Shown here in pieces: positions 1 through 8,343 of a stretch of 8,554 bases of DNA. Position 1 is the first letter of the stretch, and each line of letters opens with the position of its first letter. The stretch is taken from assembly GCA_937952395.1 (NCBI GenBank), contig CALFYV010000283.1:1-8554 (forward strand). Reading direction: 5' to 3'. The notes beneath the pieces are model-generated. The model saw only the letters and a program-made list of their open reading frames with translations, did not search any database and was not told the origin of the DNA. This stretch comes from an uncultured Bacteriovoracaceae bacterium (GTDB lineage Bacteria > Bdellovibrionota > Bacteriovoracia > Bacteriovoracales > Bacteriovoracaceae). A program made the translations under genes and the position numbers.

Positions 1-372
1 CCACTGTGGGGCCAAGACTTACTTTCCAAAGAAAAAAAGGTTGAATACAGCAGTGAAAGTGAGCTTTTACCCTATGAAGTGCATTTAAAATCTTTGCTTA
101 AAGAAATTGTGACCATGTTTAGTCAAAGTAAGGATATCAAAATTGCCGTGATTAATTCTGCTCTAGCGATTGAATTTCAAGTTTTGTATCCACCTCAAGA
201 TCAAGCTGAGCTAAATATGTTGAGCGGTTTGAGAATCCGTACCATTCGACAACTATTTAATGAACTTTCAATAGTCGCGCAGCAGTCTTTAAGTCGTGAG
301 AAAAATAGAAAATTTGATTATTATAAAAGGAAAGTTTTGTTGGTGACATTTCATAACCGTGGAATCGACTGA
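1..372 (+). CDS. Unrecognised protein, 3' end only (5' partial)
   Basis: The frame is open from the first base of the window to a TGA at 370-372, giving 123 residues of the C-terminal part of a protein whose start lies outside. A GTG at 79 is a possible start, but no ribosome-binding site precedes it and the frame is open and protein-like before it, so I treat the gene as truncated by the window edge. The visible part is soluble-looking: a charged stretch rich in Lys, Glu and Ser (about residues 8-25), then alternating hydrophobic and charged helices, and a basic segment near residues 98-112 (REKNRK and KRK). No membrane segment, Cys motif or catalytic signature is visible, and I do not recognise the family. 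Its TGA shares one base with the ATG of the next gene, so the two are probably translationally coupled in one operon. Confidence 0.6.
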   Translation, partial: PLWGQDLLSKEKKVEYSSESELLPYEVHLKSLLKEIVTMFSQSKDIKIAVINSALAIEFQVLYPPQDQAELNMLSGLRIRTIRQLFNELSIVAQQSLSREKNRKFDYYKRKVLLVTFHNRGID

Positions 373-1340
373 TGAAATACTTTGTTCTTTTTTTTCTTTG
401 TCTTTCTCTTCATGCTCAAATTGATGAAGTCTTATTACGCAATCAAGAGTTGGACGAAGAAGAAATTCTTATTTTCGATAATAAAAAAGAGGTCAGTAAG
501 TTTAGTTCTTTCATGAAGGGTTTGCTTTCAACCGCAGCCTTGAGTATTCAAGGGCTTACTTTGGATGGTGGTTTAAATGTTTTATCGATACAAAATTTGA
601 CTGCGGGCTTAGTTCTTAGGAGTGTACTCTTAAATTCCCAGACCATTCAGCATCACGTAGATAAGGTCTATAGCTATTATTCCAAAAATTTACCTCTAGG
701 AAAAATGAAAGATGGCCAAGAAGTAAAAGAGAGACAGTCACTTTTAAATCATTGGTCAGAGTTTAAAGTTGGCGGTCGTGGTGTTGTTCCCCTTAATCTT
801 CTTGCTCAAACTAATTTAGATGCCTTGGCCTTTTATTTTAATAATGAAGTAGGACATAAAAGAGTTTTAGATGTCATTAGCCCGGTGAATGAAAGTTTAG
901 AAAAAGAAGATAGAGTGATAGATGCTATTTTAGGACAATTAAAAAGAGGCTTTAAGGCAAGTAAAAAAATTAGTATCTCGAATGATCCGCTTAAGCTTTG
1001 GGAGAAGTTTCCAGCAGGTTCAGAAATTAAACGTGAGCAAGATTATCTTTTTGTTAGTAGTGTTGGTCTACGATACGGGACAGGAATTTTGAATGCCAAT
1101 ACGGGTGTTTTTGGTTTGTACCATTTTTTTGGTGAGAGTTCATTTAAAGTTTTAGGAGATCCAGAGCGCAAATTAGTTAAGTTTACAATTAGGAAGCTTA
1201 ACAAAAAGGGTGTGGGGGGCAGCGCATCTACAGAAATGAATATTTTACTTTTTAGAATATTTATTTTGGACGCCAGATTAAATATTAAATTTGTAACGAC
1301 TACGGTTGAGGCGTCAAATTACATAGAACATATTTATTAG
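372..1340 (+). CDS. Exported protein of unknown function, possibly the N-terminal half of a broken gene
   Basis: This open frame encodes 322 residues. The ATG at 372 overlaps the previous stop and has a weak Shine-Dalgarno-like GGA at 361-363. Residues 1-15 form a short Sec signal peptide: Lys2, a hydrophobic core, and a probable signal peptidase I site after LHA, with Gln16 as first mature residue. There is no lipobox Cys at that site. The mature protein is therefore probably periplasmic or surface-bound. From about residue 205 it becomes rich in Gly and in alternating hydrophobic residues, consistent with a beta-sheet domain (FPAGSEI, GLRYGTG, KFTIRKL). The frame ends at two consecutive TAG codons, after which the same frame stays open for another 1.1 kb. 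The beta-rich domain may therefore have continued into the next frame. I do not recognise the family. The export signal is well supported; the function is unknown. Confidence 0.65.
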   Translation: MKYFVLFFLCLSLHAQIDEVLLRNQELDEEEILIFDNKKEVSKFSSFMKGLLSTAALSIQGLTLDGGLNVLSIQNLTAGLVLRSVLLNSQTIQHHVDKVYSYYSKNLPLGKMKDGQEVKERQSLLNHWSEFKVGGRGVVPLNLLAQTNLDALAFYFNNEVGHKRVLDVISPVNESLEKEDRVIDAILGQLKRGFKASKKISISNDPLKLWEKFPAGSEIKREQDYLFVSSVGLRYGTGILNANTGVFGLYHFFGESSFKVLGDPERKLVKFTIRKLNKKGVGGSASTEMNILLFRIFILDARLNIKFVTTTVEASNYIEHIY

Positions 1341-1343
1341 TAG
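1338..1343 (+). other. Tandem in-frame TAG TAG between two same-frame ORFs
   Basis: Codons 1338-1340 and 1341-1343 are both TAG. Reading on in the same frame gives VVHLDYPEAA directly before the Met at 1374, and the frame then stays open to 2444. The six bases TAGTAG abut a similar GTAGTA (1344-1349). Leaving out the six bases would join ...IEHIY to VVHLDYPEAA... without a frame change. The stops may be ordinary gene ends, a disabling mutation, or a site of readthrough; the sequence alone does not decide. Confidence 0.5.
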
Positions 1344-1373
1344 GTAGTACATCTAGATTATCCAGAAGCGGCT

Positions 1374-2444
1374 ATGGCCTTAAAGAAGGCGATGGCAGGT
1401 GATACAACAAGTTTGCACAAGCTGGGTGTTGGTCGTGGTGGAGCAGAATATTACAAAGGAGTGTTGATCAATCAAGAATCCAACAGTATTTTGACTGATA
1501 CATTATGGCGTAAACGCCTAGGTTTATCAATTAACGAAAACTATATGAAAGTCTTAGAAGCTGCAGCGTCGAGACAAAAACTAGAGAAAAACTACCTTTA
1601 TGATGAAACTATTAAATTAAATCGTAATTCAAATTTAGTTGCACAAAACCTGTATGGAGAAAAAAGCCAAATTGAGGCTTATCAATTTCAAAATGAAAAA
1701 ATAAAAAACTCCTTTTGGCGCTTCAAAGGAAAATACAGAGAAAATTCAAGTTTGAAATCCTATGTTGAAAACTCTGACACAGTCAAAAAGAACATAGGAA
1801 TAGTACAGAAAGATGAATTGAGTTTTGATTACAATTTTCAATTACAAATCAAAAAGAATTCAAATAGTCTTATGAAGAAGTTTGAACGTACTATTAACCA
1901 CGTGGTGAATTTAACACAAATTGTCCAAGAATCGGGCCCATTTTATTTAGAGGATTATTGCCAGCAAGAGAACCTACTTATAAGGCTAAAGGGGAAAATA
2001 TCTGAAGAAGCTATTGCTTATATGATGAGATTAAGTAAGGATACACACTGGTTGTTACTTGCAAAGATGTTAGGGATTAGCAATTCAGTCGGACTAAGTG
2101 ATAATCGAATTAGGCGTAAGGCCATTAGACCATTATTTAAAGAAGATAAAGTGTATAAAAATATTAAAAAATTTGAAAAACATTTCTTACCGACCTTAGA
2201 AAGTCTAAAAAAATCTCAATCTAAACAGGAAATGGCCAAGCATCTGAGAAATATGTTTAGAGATTATAATAACGACCCTTTTATTTATGAATATATTCTA
2301 TATGTTAATCAGAATGAACAACTGGATCTTTTTAGTCCAATGGCCTTTAGAAATATTCAGACTAGTATTTTTATCGAATCTCCAGATTGTAAATTAAACT
2401 GGAGTGGTAACACGTCGGAGTCTGAAGTCAGTTTCACCAAATAA
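1374..2444 (+). CDS. Protein of unknown function, possibly the C-terminal half of the upstream gene
   Basis: This open frame encodes 356 residues and ends at TAA 2442-2444. The ATG at 1374 has only a weak Shine-Dalgarno-like GAAG at 1365-1368, and the frame is already open from 1344. The chosen start is therefore uncertain. There is no signal peptide, although the upstream same-frame ORF has one. That would be explained if both are pieces of one exported protein. The first 20 residues look like an amphipathic helix (ALKKAMAGD). The rest is rich in Lys, Asn and Glu and mostly helical, with no transmembrane segment and two Cys (in LEDYCQQE and near the C terminus in SPDCKL). I see no nuclease, kinase, protease or other catalytic motif and do not recognise the family. 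The 3' end lies 5 bases from the convergent sbcC stop. It could be a separate gene or a pseudogene fragment. Confidence 0.55.
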   Translation: MALKKAMAGDTTSLHKLGVGRGGAEYYKGVLINQESNSILTDTLWRKRLGLSINENYMKVLEAAASRQKLEKNYLYDETIKLNRNSNLVAQNLYGEKSQIEAYQFQNEKIKNSFWRFKGKYRENSSLKSYVENSDTVKKNIGIVQKDELSFDYNFQLQIKKNSNSLMKKFERTINHVVNLTQIVQESGPFYLEDYCQQENLLIRLKGKISEEAIAYMMRLSKDTHWLLLAKMLGISNSVGLSDNRIRRKAIRPLFKEDKVYKNIKKFEKHFLPTLESLKKSQSKQEMAKHLRNMFRDYNNDPFIYEYILYVNQNEQLDLFSPMAFRNIQTSIFIESPDCKLNWSGNTSESEVSFTK

Positions 2445-2449
2445 TAATC

Positions 2450-5400
2450 TCACTGATAGGTGACTTGAATTTGAGAATGTCCCCATTGATTTTTTTCGAG
2501 TTGAATATTAATAGGTAATCTTTGAGTGAGGTGTTCTAAGTGAGAAATGATTCCGATTTGTTTCCCCCGATTTCTCATCGTGTTCAGCATATCGATAACG
2601 TCTTCTAATGAATCTCTATCTAGTGTACCAAACCCTTCATCAATAAAGAATGAATCAATATCAGTTTGTCCTCGAGTTAGCTCAGACAATGCCAAGGCCA
2701 TGGCCAAAGAAACCATGAAAGTCTCACCTCCGGATAGGGTTGATACTTTACGCTCTTCATGACCTTGAAGTTTATCAATAACATAGAACTCAGGAATTTG
2801 CGTTTTACGCTTTAATTGAACCAGCTGATATCGTCCCTGGCATAGGGCCTCAAGTTCTACATTGGTTTGAGCAATCAATAAATCTTCGATATGGGAGAGG
2901 ACAAAGTTTCTAAATTCGTCCTTGCCAATTAATCCATAAAGATTTTTGAGTCTTTCCAGATGTTTGTTGAGTTTGAGTTTTTCTAATTCTTTTTGTTTAA
3001 TAATTTTTTGTACATTATCAAAGCGTTCTATCAAAGTCGAAACTTCAACAAAACGGTTTTCAAAATCTTTAATGGACTTTTCAACTGATTGAAAAAGTTC
3101 TTTGGTTGATTCATAAAAAGTCGCTAATATCTCTGGATTTAAGTTTAACTCAGATTTCTCGTCAAAATTTCGCACTAATTTTGAGAGCTCGTTGTTTGGA
3201 AATGAAGAGGGTAATTCTTCTAATAATTGTTTAATTTCCTGCGCGTAAAGTTTGGTATGGTCGATGGCCATTGATTGTGTCACTGCCAGTTGTTTAAGTT
3301 GCTCTTGTTGTTGGAATTCTTTTGTCTCCAGCTCTTTTATATAAAGTTGGGACTGAGCTACTTTTTGTTTTATGAGATCTAGTTTTTTCTTCTGTGTTTC
3401 ATGTTCTTTATGTAACTTATCTAAAAGTGCTTCTGGGTTTTGATTTCCTATTTCTTTAAAGATAATTTCTTTGAGATTTGCAATTTCAAGTTTTGCTTCC
3501 TTTTGATTATTTTTGCTTTCAACAAGTTGTGAATGTATTTCCATATCCCGAAGCTGAGCTGACTTTAGTTGTGTCTCGATATATTGAATTTCATGGTTAA
3601 TATGGGTCAATTTTTTTTGTAATTGGAATTGCTTTTTAAGAAAGTCTGGGTAGCTTATTTTGAACGGGCTACATTGAATCATGCTAACTATTTCTATTTC
3701 TATTGCCAAAAGCATTTCATCAAAATCTGTTCGATATTGAATTTGTTTCTTTAGCTTATTTTTTTGGTCCTCGATTTCGATTTTAAGCAAATTTATTTCT
3801 TGGGTAACTTGCTCGGTCTCTTGTATTTTAAGGGAAACCTTTTGTTCTAATTTTGTTCGAAGATCGATATTGCTTTGAATTCTGTTTATTTCTTTTAAAT
3901 AGTTTTGAGATAATTCCTCGATGGTAGCTTCTAGAGACATGGTATCTTGTTTGATATTATAATATTTTTTGAACTGTAATAATTCTTGATAGCAAGTTTT
4001 TAACTCAGTCGCCAAATAACTTTGCTTTTGCTCTTGGTTTGAAACTTTTTGTTGAAGTTGACTTGTTTGTTTTTTTAACTCCTCATACTCCTGCAAATCT
4101 AATTCATTCTCAGAATTAATGAAGTTTTCGATATCAGGTTTCCATTCCACTTGCGATAAGCAAGTGGGACATTGGTTACTTTTCTTCCAATGCTCTCGGC
4201 ATTTAGTTATGGCCTGTGCTAACTGTAATTTTTCAACTTTTAATTCGAAAACATCAGTTTGCAAATTAAGCTTTTTTAATTCTTCTATATCATTTTTTAA
4301 AGACTCTATTATAAATTCAGATTGAGTTTTGAGTTCATTGTACTTATTTTGTGTTGATTTAGCTTGTGCACTTTTTAGTTGAAATTCTTGAAAAAGATCT
4401 TTTTGCTTTATCATCTTCATTTGAAGAACATCTAAATCTTCAAGTGTTCGTGCCATTTGATCAGACATAAGACTATCTTGTTGTACTTCTCGTAATTTAC
4501 TTTCTTTTTCTAGCAAGTTCTTTTCATTTTTGCTTAAAGCTTCCATAGAAATCGATATGAGTTGCTTGGTATTTTCTTTTTGATTTAAGATTTCACGGTA
4601 TTTTTCGTTTAAGTTTTGTAATTCTTCAATTTGCTTGATATCTAAATGACCGAGAGCGAAGAGCTGCGAATTATTTTTTTCTAATTTTTTCTGTTCTAAT
4701 TTGTCATTTTGCAATTTTGACAATTCGTAAGAGATTTTTTCTTTATTTTGGAAGTATTGCTCTAACTTCTGTTGAGTTTTTAAGAGTTCTTTCTCTTTTT
4801 CTTGATACAAGTTTTTTTTAACTAGACATTCTTGATAAAGAGGTCTTTTTTGCAAGAAACTATTTTGAAAAATCTCATATTCTTTTTCGATACTATCTAA
4901 ATTAGTTTTGATTCGACCATGTTCATTAGTTTGTTCTTTTAAATCGTAAGAAATTTTTTGCAAAATATTTGTTGTCTTTTGTTCTTTCTGTTTATTATCC
5001 CAAATATCAAAAAGAGCTTTTTGAATTCTTTCAGACAGTGAGCTAAGTTTTTCAATGAAAGGAGCTTGTTTGCTTTTTTGTTGAGACTCAATCTTGAGAG
5101 AAGTAATGTCTTCAGTCGCAGAGAGTTTGAAGGCTTGGATTTCAGAATCTAGGACTTCCATTTTTTGTTGCTCAAGTGAAAGTTCTTCTTTGAGCTTTTG
5201 GCCGACGAGCTCTAGATAATGTCCTTGATAAAGTTTCTCTAGAATTTCTTTTCGTTCCCGGAAATTACTAGTGAGAAATTTTGAAAATTCACCTTGGTTT
5301 AAAATGACTGTTTTACAAAATTGGTCAAAATTTAGATGAATAATATCTTGAATATTTTTTTCAATAGGAACAAACTCGTCATTATCTTTAACGAAGAGTG

Positions 5401-5734
5401 TTCGTTTTATTTTAGGTAGCTTGAGTGGTTCACCATTTTTTTTGCGTATAGCAGCTTCCCATTTGGCCAAGTATTCTCGATTTTGAAAATGGAAATAAAG
5501 ATCAATTTTACCTTTGCTTTCACCTAAAGTGACAAAATCAGATTGGGCCAATGATTTTTTATAATGATCACCGTAAAGCACTAATCCAATACAGCTTAAA
5601 ATAGTAGATTTACCAGAACCAGTCGGACCTGTAATAGCAAATAGATTAAGATCATTTAAAATTTCATCGAAATTAATAACATGATTACCTTTGAGGGAGG
5701 CAATATTTTTTATTTTAAGTTGTTTGATTTTCAT
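2450..5734 (-). CDS. sbcC: SbcC, ATPase subunit of the SbcCD nuclease
   Basis: The protein has 1094 residues, close to the roughly 1,050 of E. coli SbcC. It is the SMC/Rad50-type ATPase that pairs with SbcD to resect DNA ends and cleave hairpins and palindromes in the cytoplasm. The sequence shows the N-terminal half of the ATPase with Walker A GPTGSGKST (36-44) and the Q-loop Gln147 in LNQGEF. A coiled-coil arm rich in Lys, Glu and Gln follows (about 180-510), then the zinc hook CPTC (522-525) near the midpoint, and a return arm (about 535-920). The C-terminal ATPase half has the ABC signature LSGGE (1000-1004), Walker B ending in Asp1032-Glu1033, and the D-loop Asp1039. All key residues are present, so it should be active. 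The start ATG overlaps the end of sbcD by 20 bases, with AGGA about 11 bases upstream. It is the last gene of the - strand cluster. Confidence 0.96.
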   Translation of the reverse strand: MKIKQLKIKNIASLKGNHVINFDEILNDLNLFAITGPTGSGKSTILSCIGLVLYGDHYKKSLAQSDFVTLGESKGKIDLYFHFQNREYLAKWEAAIRKKNGEPLKLPKIKRTLFVKDNDEFVPIEKNIQDIIHLNFDQFCKTVILNQGEFSKFLTSNFRERKEILEKLYQGHYLELVGQKLKEELSLEQQKMEVLDSEIQAFKLSATEDITSLKIESQQKSKQAPFIEKLSSLSERIQKALFDIWDNKQKEQKTTNILQKISYDLKEQTNEHGRIKTNLDSIEKEYEIFQNSFLQKRPLYQECLVKKNLYQEKEKELLKTQQKLEQYFQNKEKISYELSKLQNDKLEQKKLEKNNSQLFALGHLDIKQIEELQNLNEKYREILNQKENTKQLISISMEALSKNEKNLLEKESKLREVQQDSLMSDQMARTLEDLDVLQMKMIKQKDLFQEFQLKSAQAKSTQNKYNELKTQSEFIIESLKNDIEELKKLNLQTDVFELKVEKLQLAQAITKCREHWKKSNQCPTCLSQVEWKPDIENFINSENELDLQEYEELKKQTSQLQQKVSNQEQKQSYLATELKTCYQELLQFKKYYNIKQDTMSLEATIEELSQNYLKEINRIQSNIDLRTKLEQKVSLKIQETEQVTQEINLLKIEIEDQKNKLKKQIQYRTDFDEMLLAIEIEIVSMIQCSPFKISYPDFLKKQFQLQKKLTHINHEIQYIETQLKSAQLRDMEIHSQLVESKNNQKEAKLEIANLKEIIFKEIGNQNPEALLDKLHKEHETQKKKLDLIKQKVAQSQLYIKELETKEFQQQEQLKQLAVTQSMAIDHTKLYAQEIKQLLEELPSSFPNNELSKLVRNFDEKSELNLNPEILATFYESTKELFQSVEKSIKDFENRFVEVSTLIERFDNVQKIIKQKELEKLKLNKHLERLKNLYGLIGKDEFRNFVLSHIEDLLIAQTNVELEALCQGRYQLVQLKRKTQIPEFYVIDKLQGHEERKVSTLSGGETFMVSLAMALALSELTRGQTDIDSFFIDEGFGTLDRDSLEDVIDMLNTMRNRGKQIGIISHLEHLTQRLPINIQLEKNQWGHSQIQVTYQ

Positions 5735-6917
5735 TACTAATATTTTCCTGTGCTCTGCTCATAAGTGATTGAAAGTCTTCTTTTAATTCACGTGGTAAAT
5801 CGCTATCTGGATATTTGGTGCGGTAATAAAACTCGAAAAGTTCTTGCGGGTCAAATTTTGTGATATCACTGACTTTCTTAGTTTCGTGACTGCCGTTAGT
5901 CATGGCAAAGAAACTCATGAGCATCACGTTGCTAGTTTTAAGATAATTTTTTATTTCATCAACTAGACCACTCCTAGGAGCACTCATTTCAATTTTTATT
6001 TCAAGCAAAGTTCCAAGTTGGTAAGCTTCGCTTTCTTCTATAAGTTTATCCAACTTTTCATAAATATTATTTTCGGTTGCTTTGATCTGGATGAGGGGCA
6101 AATGATTGGGCACATTAATAAAACTTTGAGTGGCTTCTCCATTTATAATAAAAATTTCAGAAATATATTTTTTGTTACTTTCTCCAAAACGCATGGGGAT
6201 TGGTGAACCTGGGTAGATAACTAAGGGATTATGATGAAGAGTTTGAGTCTTATGGATATGACCCAAAGCTACGTAGTCATAATAGTCTTGGTATAGATTA
6301 CGTCCAATGGAGTCCATACCCGATAGACTTACAACTTGCTCGGAACCTGCGGACTCATATTGACCAAAAAGATGATGGGCCATTAAAACAGAATAAACTG
6401 TATTACCGGTTTTTTTCTTTTTACTTGATTCAAAAAAATCCTTAAAGAAATTTTCCATCTCATCTTGAGAGCAATCTGTTTTTTTTAAATGTTTTAATAT
6501 TTCGTGATGTCGAAAATAAGGAAGGGCCGTAACTAATACGTCCTCATCTTTGAAGTGAAAAACTTTATGATGATTATTTAAATCTGCTTCTAATTGTCCC
6601 CAAATAAAAATATTATCCTTCTTGAGGAGTTCTTTGGGGGCTGCTAAAAACTGTCCTGAATCATGGTTACCACTAATAATGGCCACTTGAGTTTGTGTTT
6701 GGCTTATTTGGTAAAGAAAATCATAGTACAGGCTTAGGGCATCATTGGGTGGAATAGGGTGGTCAAAAATATCACCACTAATAAGAAGAAGATCGATGTT
6801 TTCTTTAATTGTTCGCTCTAGCAGCCAATCTAGGAAAAGTTTTTGCTCGCTTAACCTTTCGTGACGGAAAAGTTTTTTCCCTAGATGCCAATCAGCGCTG
6901 TGTAGAATCTTGATCAT
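5715..6917 (-). CDS. sbcD: SbcD, Mn-dependent nuclease subunit of SbcCD
   Basis: The protein has 400 residues, the usual length for SbcD, the bacterial Mre11 homologue. It has the calcineurin-like metallophosphoesterase motifs in order: DWH (Asp9, His11), GDIFDH (Asp49), GNHDS (Asn84, His85, Asp86), the AHH pair at 180-182, and GHIH (219-222). These residues bind two Mn2+ ions and carry out the 3'-5' exonuclease and hairpin-endonuclease reactions. The region after about residue 270 corresponds to the C-terminal capping domain and SbcC-binding helices of the family. The start at 6917 gives an N terminus, IKILHSADWHLGK, that matches the family closely. The Shine-Dalgarno sequence is weak (only TAAG-like bases), so translation may depend on ribosomes coming from ricT, whose stop is 25 bases upstream. 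The 3' end overlaps the sbcC start by 20 bases. No defect is visible. Confidence 0.96.
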   Translation of the reverse strand: MIKILHSADWHLGKKLFRHERLSEQKLFLDWLLERTIKENIDLLLISGDIFDHPIPPNDALSLYYDFLYQISQTQTQVAIISGNHDSGQFLAAPKELLKKDNIFIWGQLEADLNNHHKVFHFKDEDVLVTALPYFRHHEILKHLKKTDCSQDEMENFFKDFFESSKKKKTGNTVYSVLMAHHLFGQYESAGSEQVVSLSGMDSIGRNLYQDYYDYVALGHIHKTQTLHHNPLVIYPGSPIPMRFGESNKKYISEIFIINGEATQSFINVPNHLPLIQIKATENNIYEKLDKLIEESEAYQLGTLLEIKIEMSAPRSGLVDEIKNYLKTSNVMLMSFFAMTNGSHETKKVSDITKFDPQELFEFYYRTKYPDSDLPRELKEDFQSLMSRAQENISNENQTT

Positions 6918-6942
6918 GCTTACGTCTCAATTAAAGCGGGGG

Positions 6943-8343
6943 TTATCTCGAGTTCTTCCCCTTTGAATTTCGTGAGTTATTTCTTCTTTTTTTATTATGT
7001 GTATGTTTCTGTGAACCTTGTCTATCCTGACGTGGTTTTTGGTTATGTTGATGCTGATTTTGTTGCTGATGCTTAGTTTGTGAGTTGTCTGCTTCTTCTT
7101 CATCATCTCCGTCATCATCTTGCATTTGATAGTAAACGGGATTGGCCACTAATTCATTATGTCTTTTAAGGGCGTCTGATTCTTTTTTCAATTCTTCGTT
7201 TTTTTGATTAAGCTTATTACGCTTCATTTCTTCATATTCTTGAGGGGCAGCAAAAGTTTCAACCCCAAAAAGGTCTTCAAAGATACTCTGTGCCCTGACT
7301 TCACCTTTAATTTTTATATCACTGATTTCAGCCTCGAATTTTTTGACTTGTGCAGCTTCTTCTTCGCTTAAACCAATAATTTTTGATGTCTCGTTGGTGA
7401 TATGTTCAAAGTATTCAGGGAAACGATAAGTTGGGTCATCAATTTTTTTTACAAACTGGCCTAAGGAGAATCTTCTAAATGAGCCTCTATCTATTAAAAG
7501 GTCAACCTGATCACTTAAAATATGCAGTCTTTCAAATCTACCTTTAACTCCATTTTTGCATTCGATGAAACTGCCTTCTTCCGGCAAGTTTTTACGTTTA
7601 TTATCATAAACATCGTCTTCATATTGCAGACAGCATTTAAGTTGGCCGCATACTCCGTTCAAACGGCTATAAGTTAGGGTCAGGTTCTGGTTTTTGGCCA
7701 TCTTAATGTTAACGCTGCCATAACGGCCTAAAAAAGATGAACAACATAATTGGCGACCACAAGGGCCAATTCCACCAACAGCAGCGGCACGATCTCTTAC
7801 CGAGATTTGTCTGAGTTCAATTCTTAGTTTTAATTCGCCAACTAAGTCACGGACTAAATCTCGAAAATCAACTCGGGCAGGAGCAGTGAAGTAAAAAACT
7901 ACTTTCTTTCCAAATTGAGTGAACTCAACATGGGTTAAATTCATATCAAGGCTATGTTTTTCAATTAGATTTTTACAGAGGACTTCACATTCTTTTTCTT
8001 TTTTGTAGGCTTCTTTTTGCTTTTCTAAATCTTCATCAGTGGCCATTTTACTAATGGATTTAATGGGAAGCATAGACTTGTGAAAGGTAATATCGTAAGG
8101 AAATGAATTTATATAACCAACGGCCATTCCTCGATCACTCATGGCCACAACTTTCTGGCCATAACTCATCTCTCTCTTTCCAATTAAGAAAGGATAGGAT
8201 TTGATATGTCCAGGAAAACGCACTCGTACGAAACGTAGCAATTGACCTTCTTTGAAACGGCTCTCTTCTGAACTCGCTTCATTTTTATTTTCTGGTGGGG
8301 TGATATCTTGATCAAGATTTTCTTCTGTTATCTGTTCACTCAT
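6943..8343 (-). CDS. ricT: RicT/YaaT-like PSP1-domain protein with a long charged tail
   Basis: The protein has 466 residues; Bacillus subtilis RicT (YaaT) has about 275. In Bacillus, RicT with RicA and RicF forms an iron-sulfur Y complex that works with RNase Y in mRNA processing and affects competence, biofilm and sporulation. The diagnostic PSP1 core lies at about residues 35-300 and carries two CxxxxCC clusters: Cys195/200/201 in GPCGRQLCC and Cys232/237/238 in GVCGQLKCC. These include the probable cluster ligands. Around the core are an acidic N-terminal 30 residues, a Glu/Lys-rich helical region (about 325-398), an acidic run at 409-419 (Asp, Glu) and a final tail of about 45 residues rich in Gln, His, Asn, Lys and Arg. 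That tail resembles flexible RNA-binding tails, which is inference. The ATG at 8343 has AGG about 10 bases upstream. sbcD follows after 25 bases. No RicA or RicF gene is in the window. PSP1-domain identity is strong; the Bacillus role need not carry over to this organism. Confidence 0.92.
   Translation of the reverse strand: MSEQITEENLDQDITPPENKNEASSEESRFKEGQLLRFVRVRFPGHIKSYPFLIGKREMSYGQKVVAMSDRGMAVGYINSFPYDITFHKSMLPIKSISKMATDEDLEKQKEAYKKEKECEVLCKNLIEKHSLDMNLTHVEFTQFGKKVVFYFTAPARVDFRDLVRDLVGELKLRIELRQISVRDRAAAVGGIGPCGRQLCCSSFLGRYGSVNIKMAKNQNLTLTYSRLNGVCGQLKCCLQYEDDVYDNKRKNLPEEGSFIECKNGVKGRFERLHILSDQVDLLIDRGSFRRFSLGQFVKKIDDPTYRFPEYFEHITNETSKIIGLSEEEAAQVKKFEAEISDIKIKGEVRAQSIFEDLFGVETFAAPQEYEEMKRNKLNQKNEELKKESDALKRHNELVANPVYYQMQDDDGDDEEEADNSQTKHQQQNQHQHNQKPRQDRQGSQKHTHNKKRRNNSRNSKGKNSR

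Noticed and set aside
1454..1466. AAAGGAG as a ribosome-binding site for a later start of the 1374-2444 frame
   Set aside because: The only start-like codon nearby (TTG 1464) is 2-3 bases away, too close, and protein-like sequence extends well upstream.
2440..2500. Bidirectional terminator between the convergent genes
   Set aside because: Only a 4-base stem (AATG/CATT) precedes a T-run at about 2481, inside sbcC. No convincing hairpin lies in or next to the 5-base gap.
2547..2762. 71-codon open frame on + strand inside sbcC
   Set aside because: It is antisense to the conserved ATPase motifs of sbcC, has no ribosome-binding site and reads as a mirror of sbcC codons.
4150..4180. SbcC zinc hook as an unusual feature
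   Set aside because: CPTC at 522-525 near the midpoint is normal for the SbcC/Rad50 family.
4119..4325. 68-codon open frame on + strand opposite the sbcC zinc hook
   Set aside because: It is a shadow of the coiled-coil and hook coding sequence, with no independent support.
6018..6206. 62-codon open frame on + strand inside sbcD
   Set aside because: It lies antisense to sbcD with hydrophobic low-complexity composition, typical of a shadow.
6927..7118. 63-codon - strand frame overlapping the end of ricT, considered as a frameshifted ricT end
   Set aside because: The ricT frame itself continues plausibly to 6943, and this frame has a repetitive Lys/Ile/His composition from reading the low-complexity tail out of phase.
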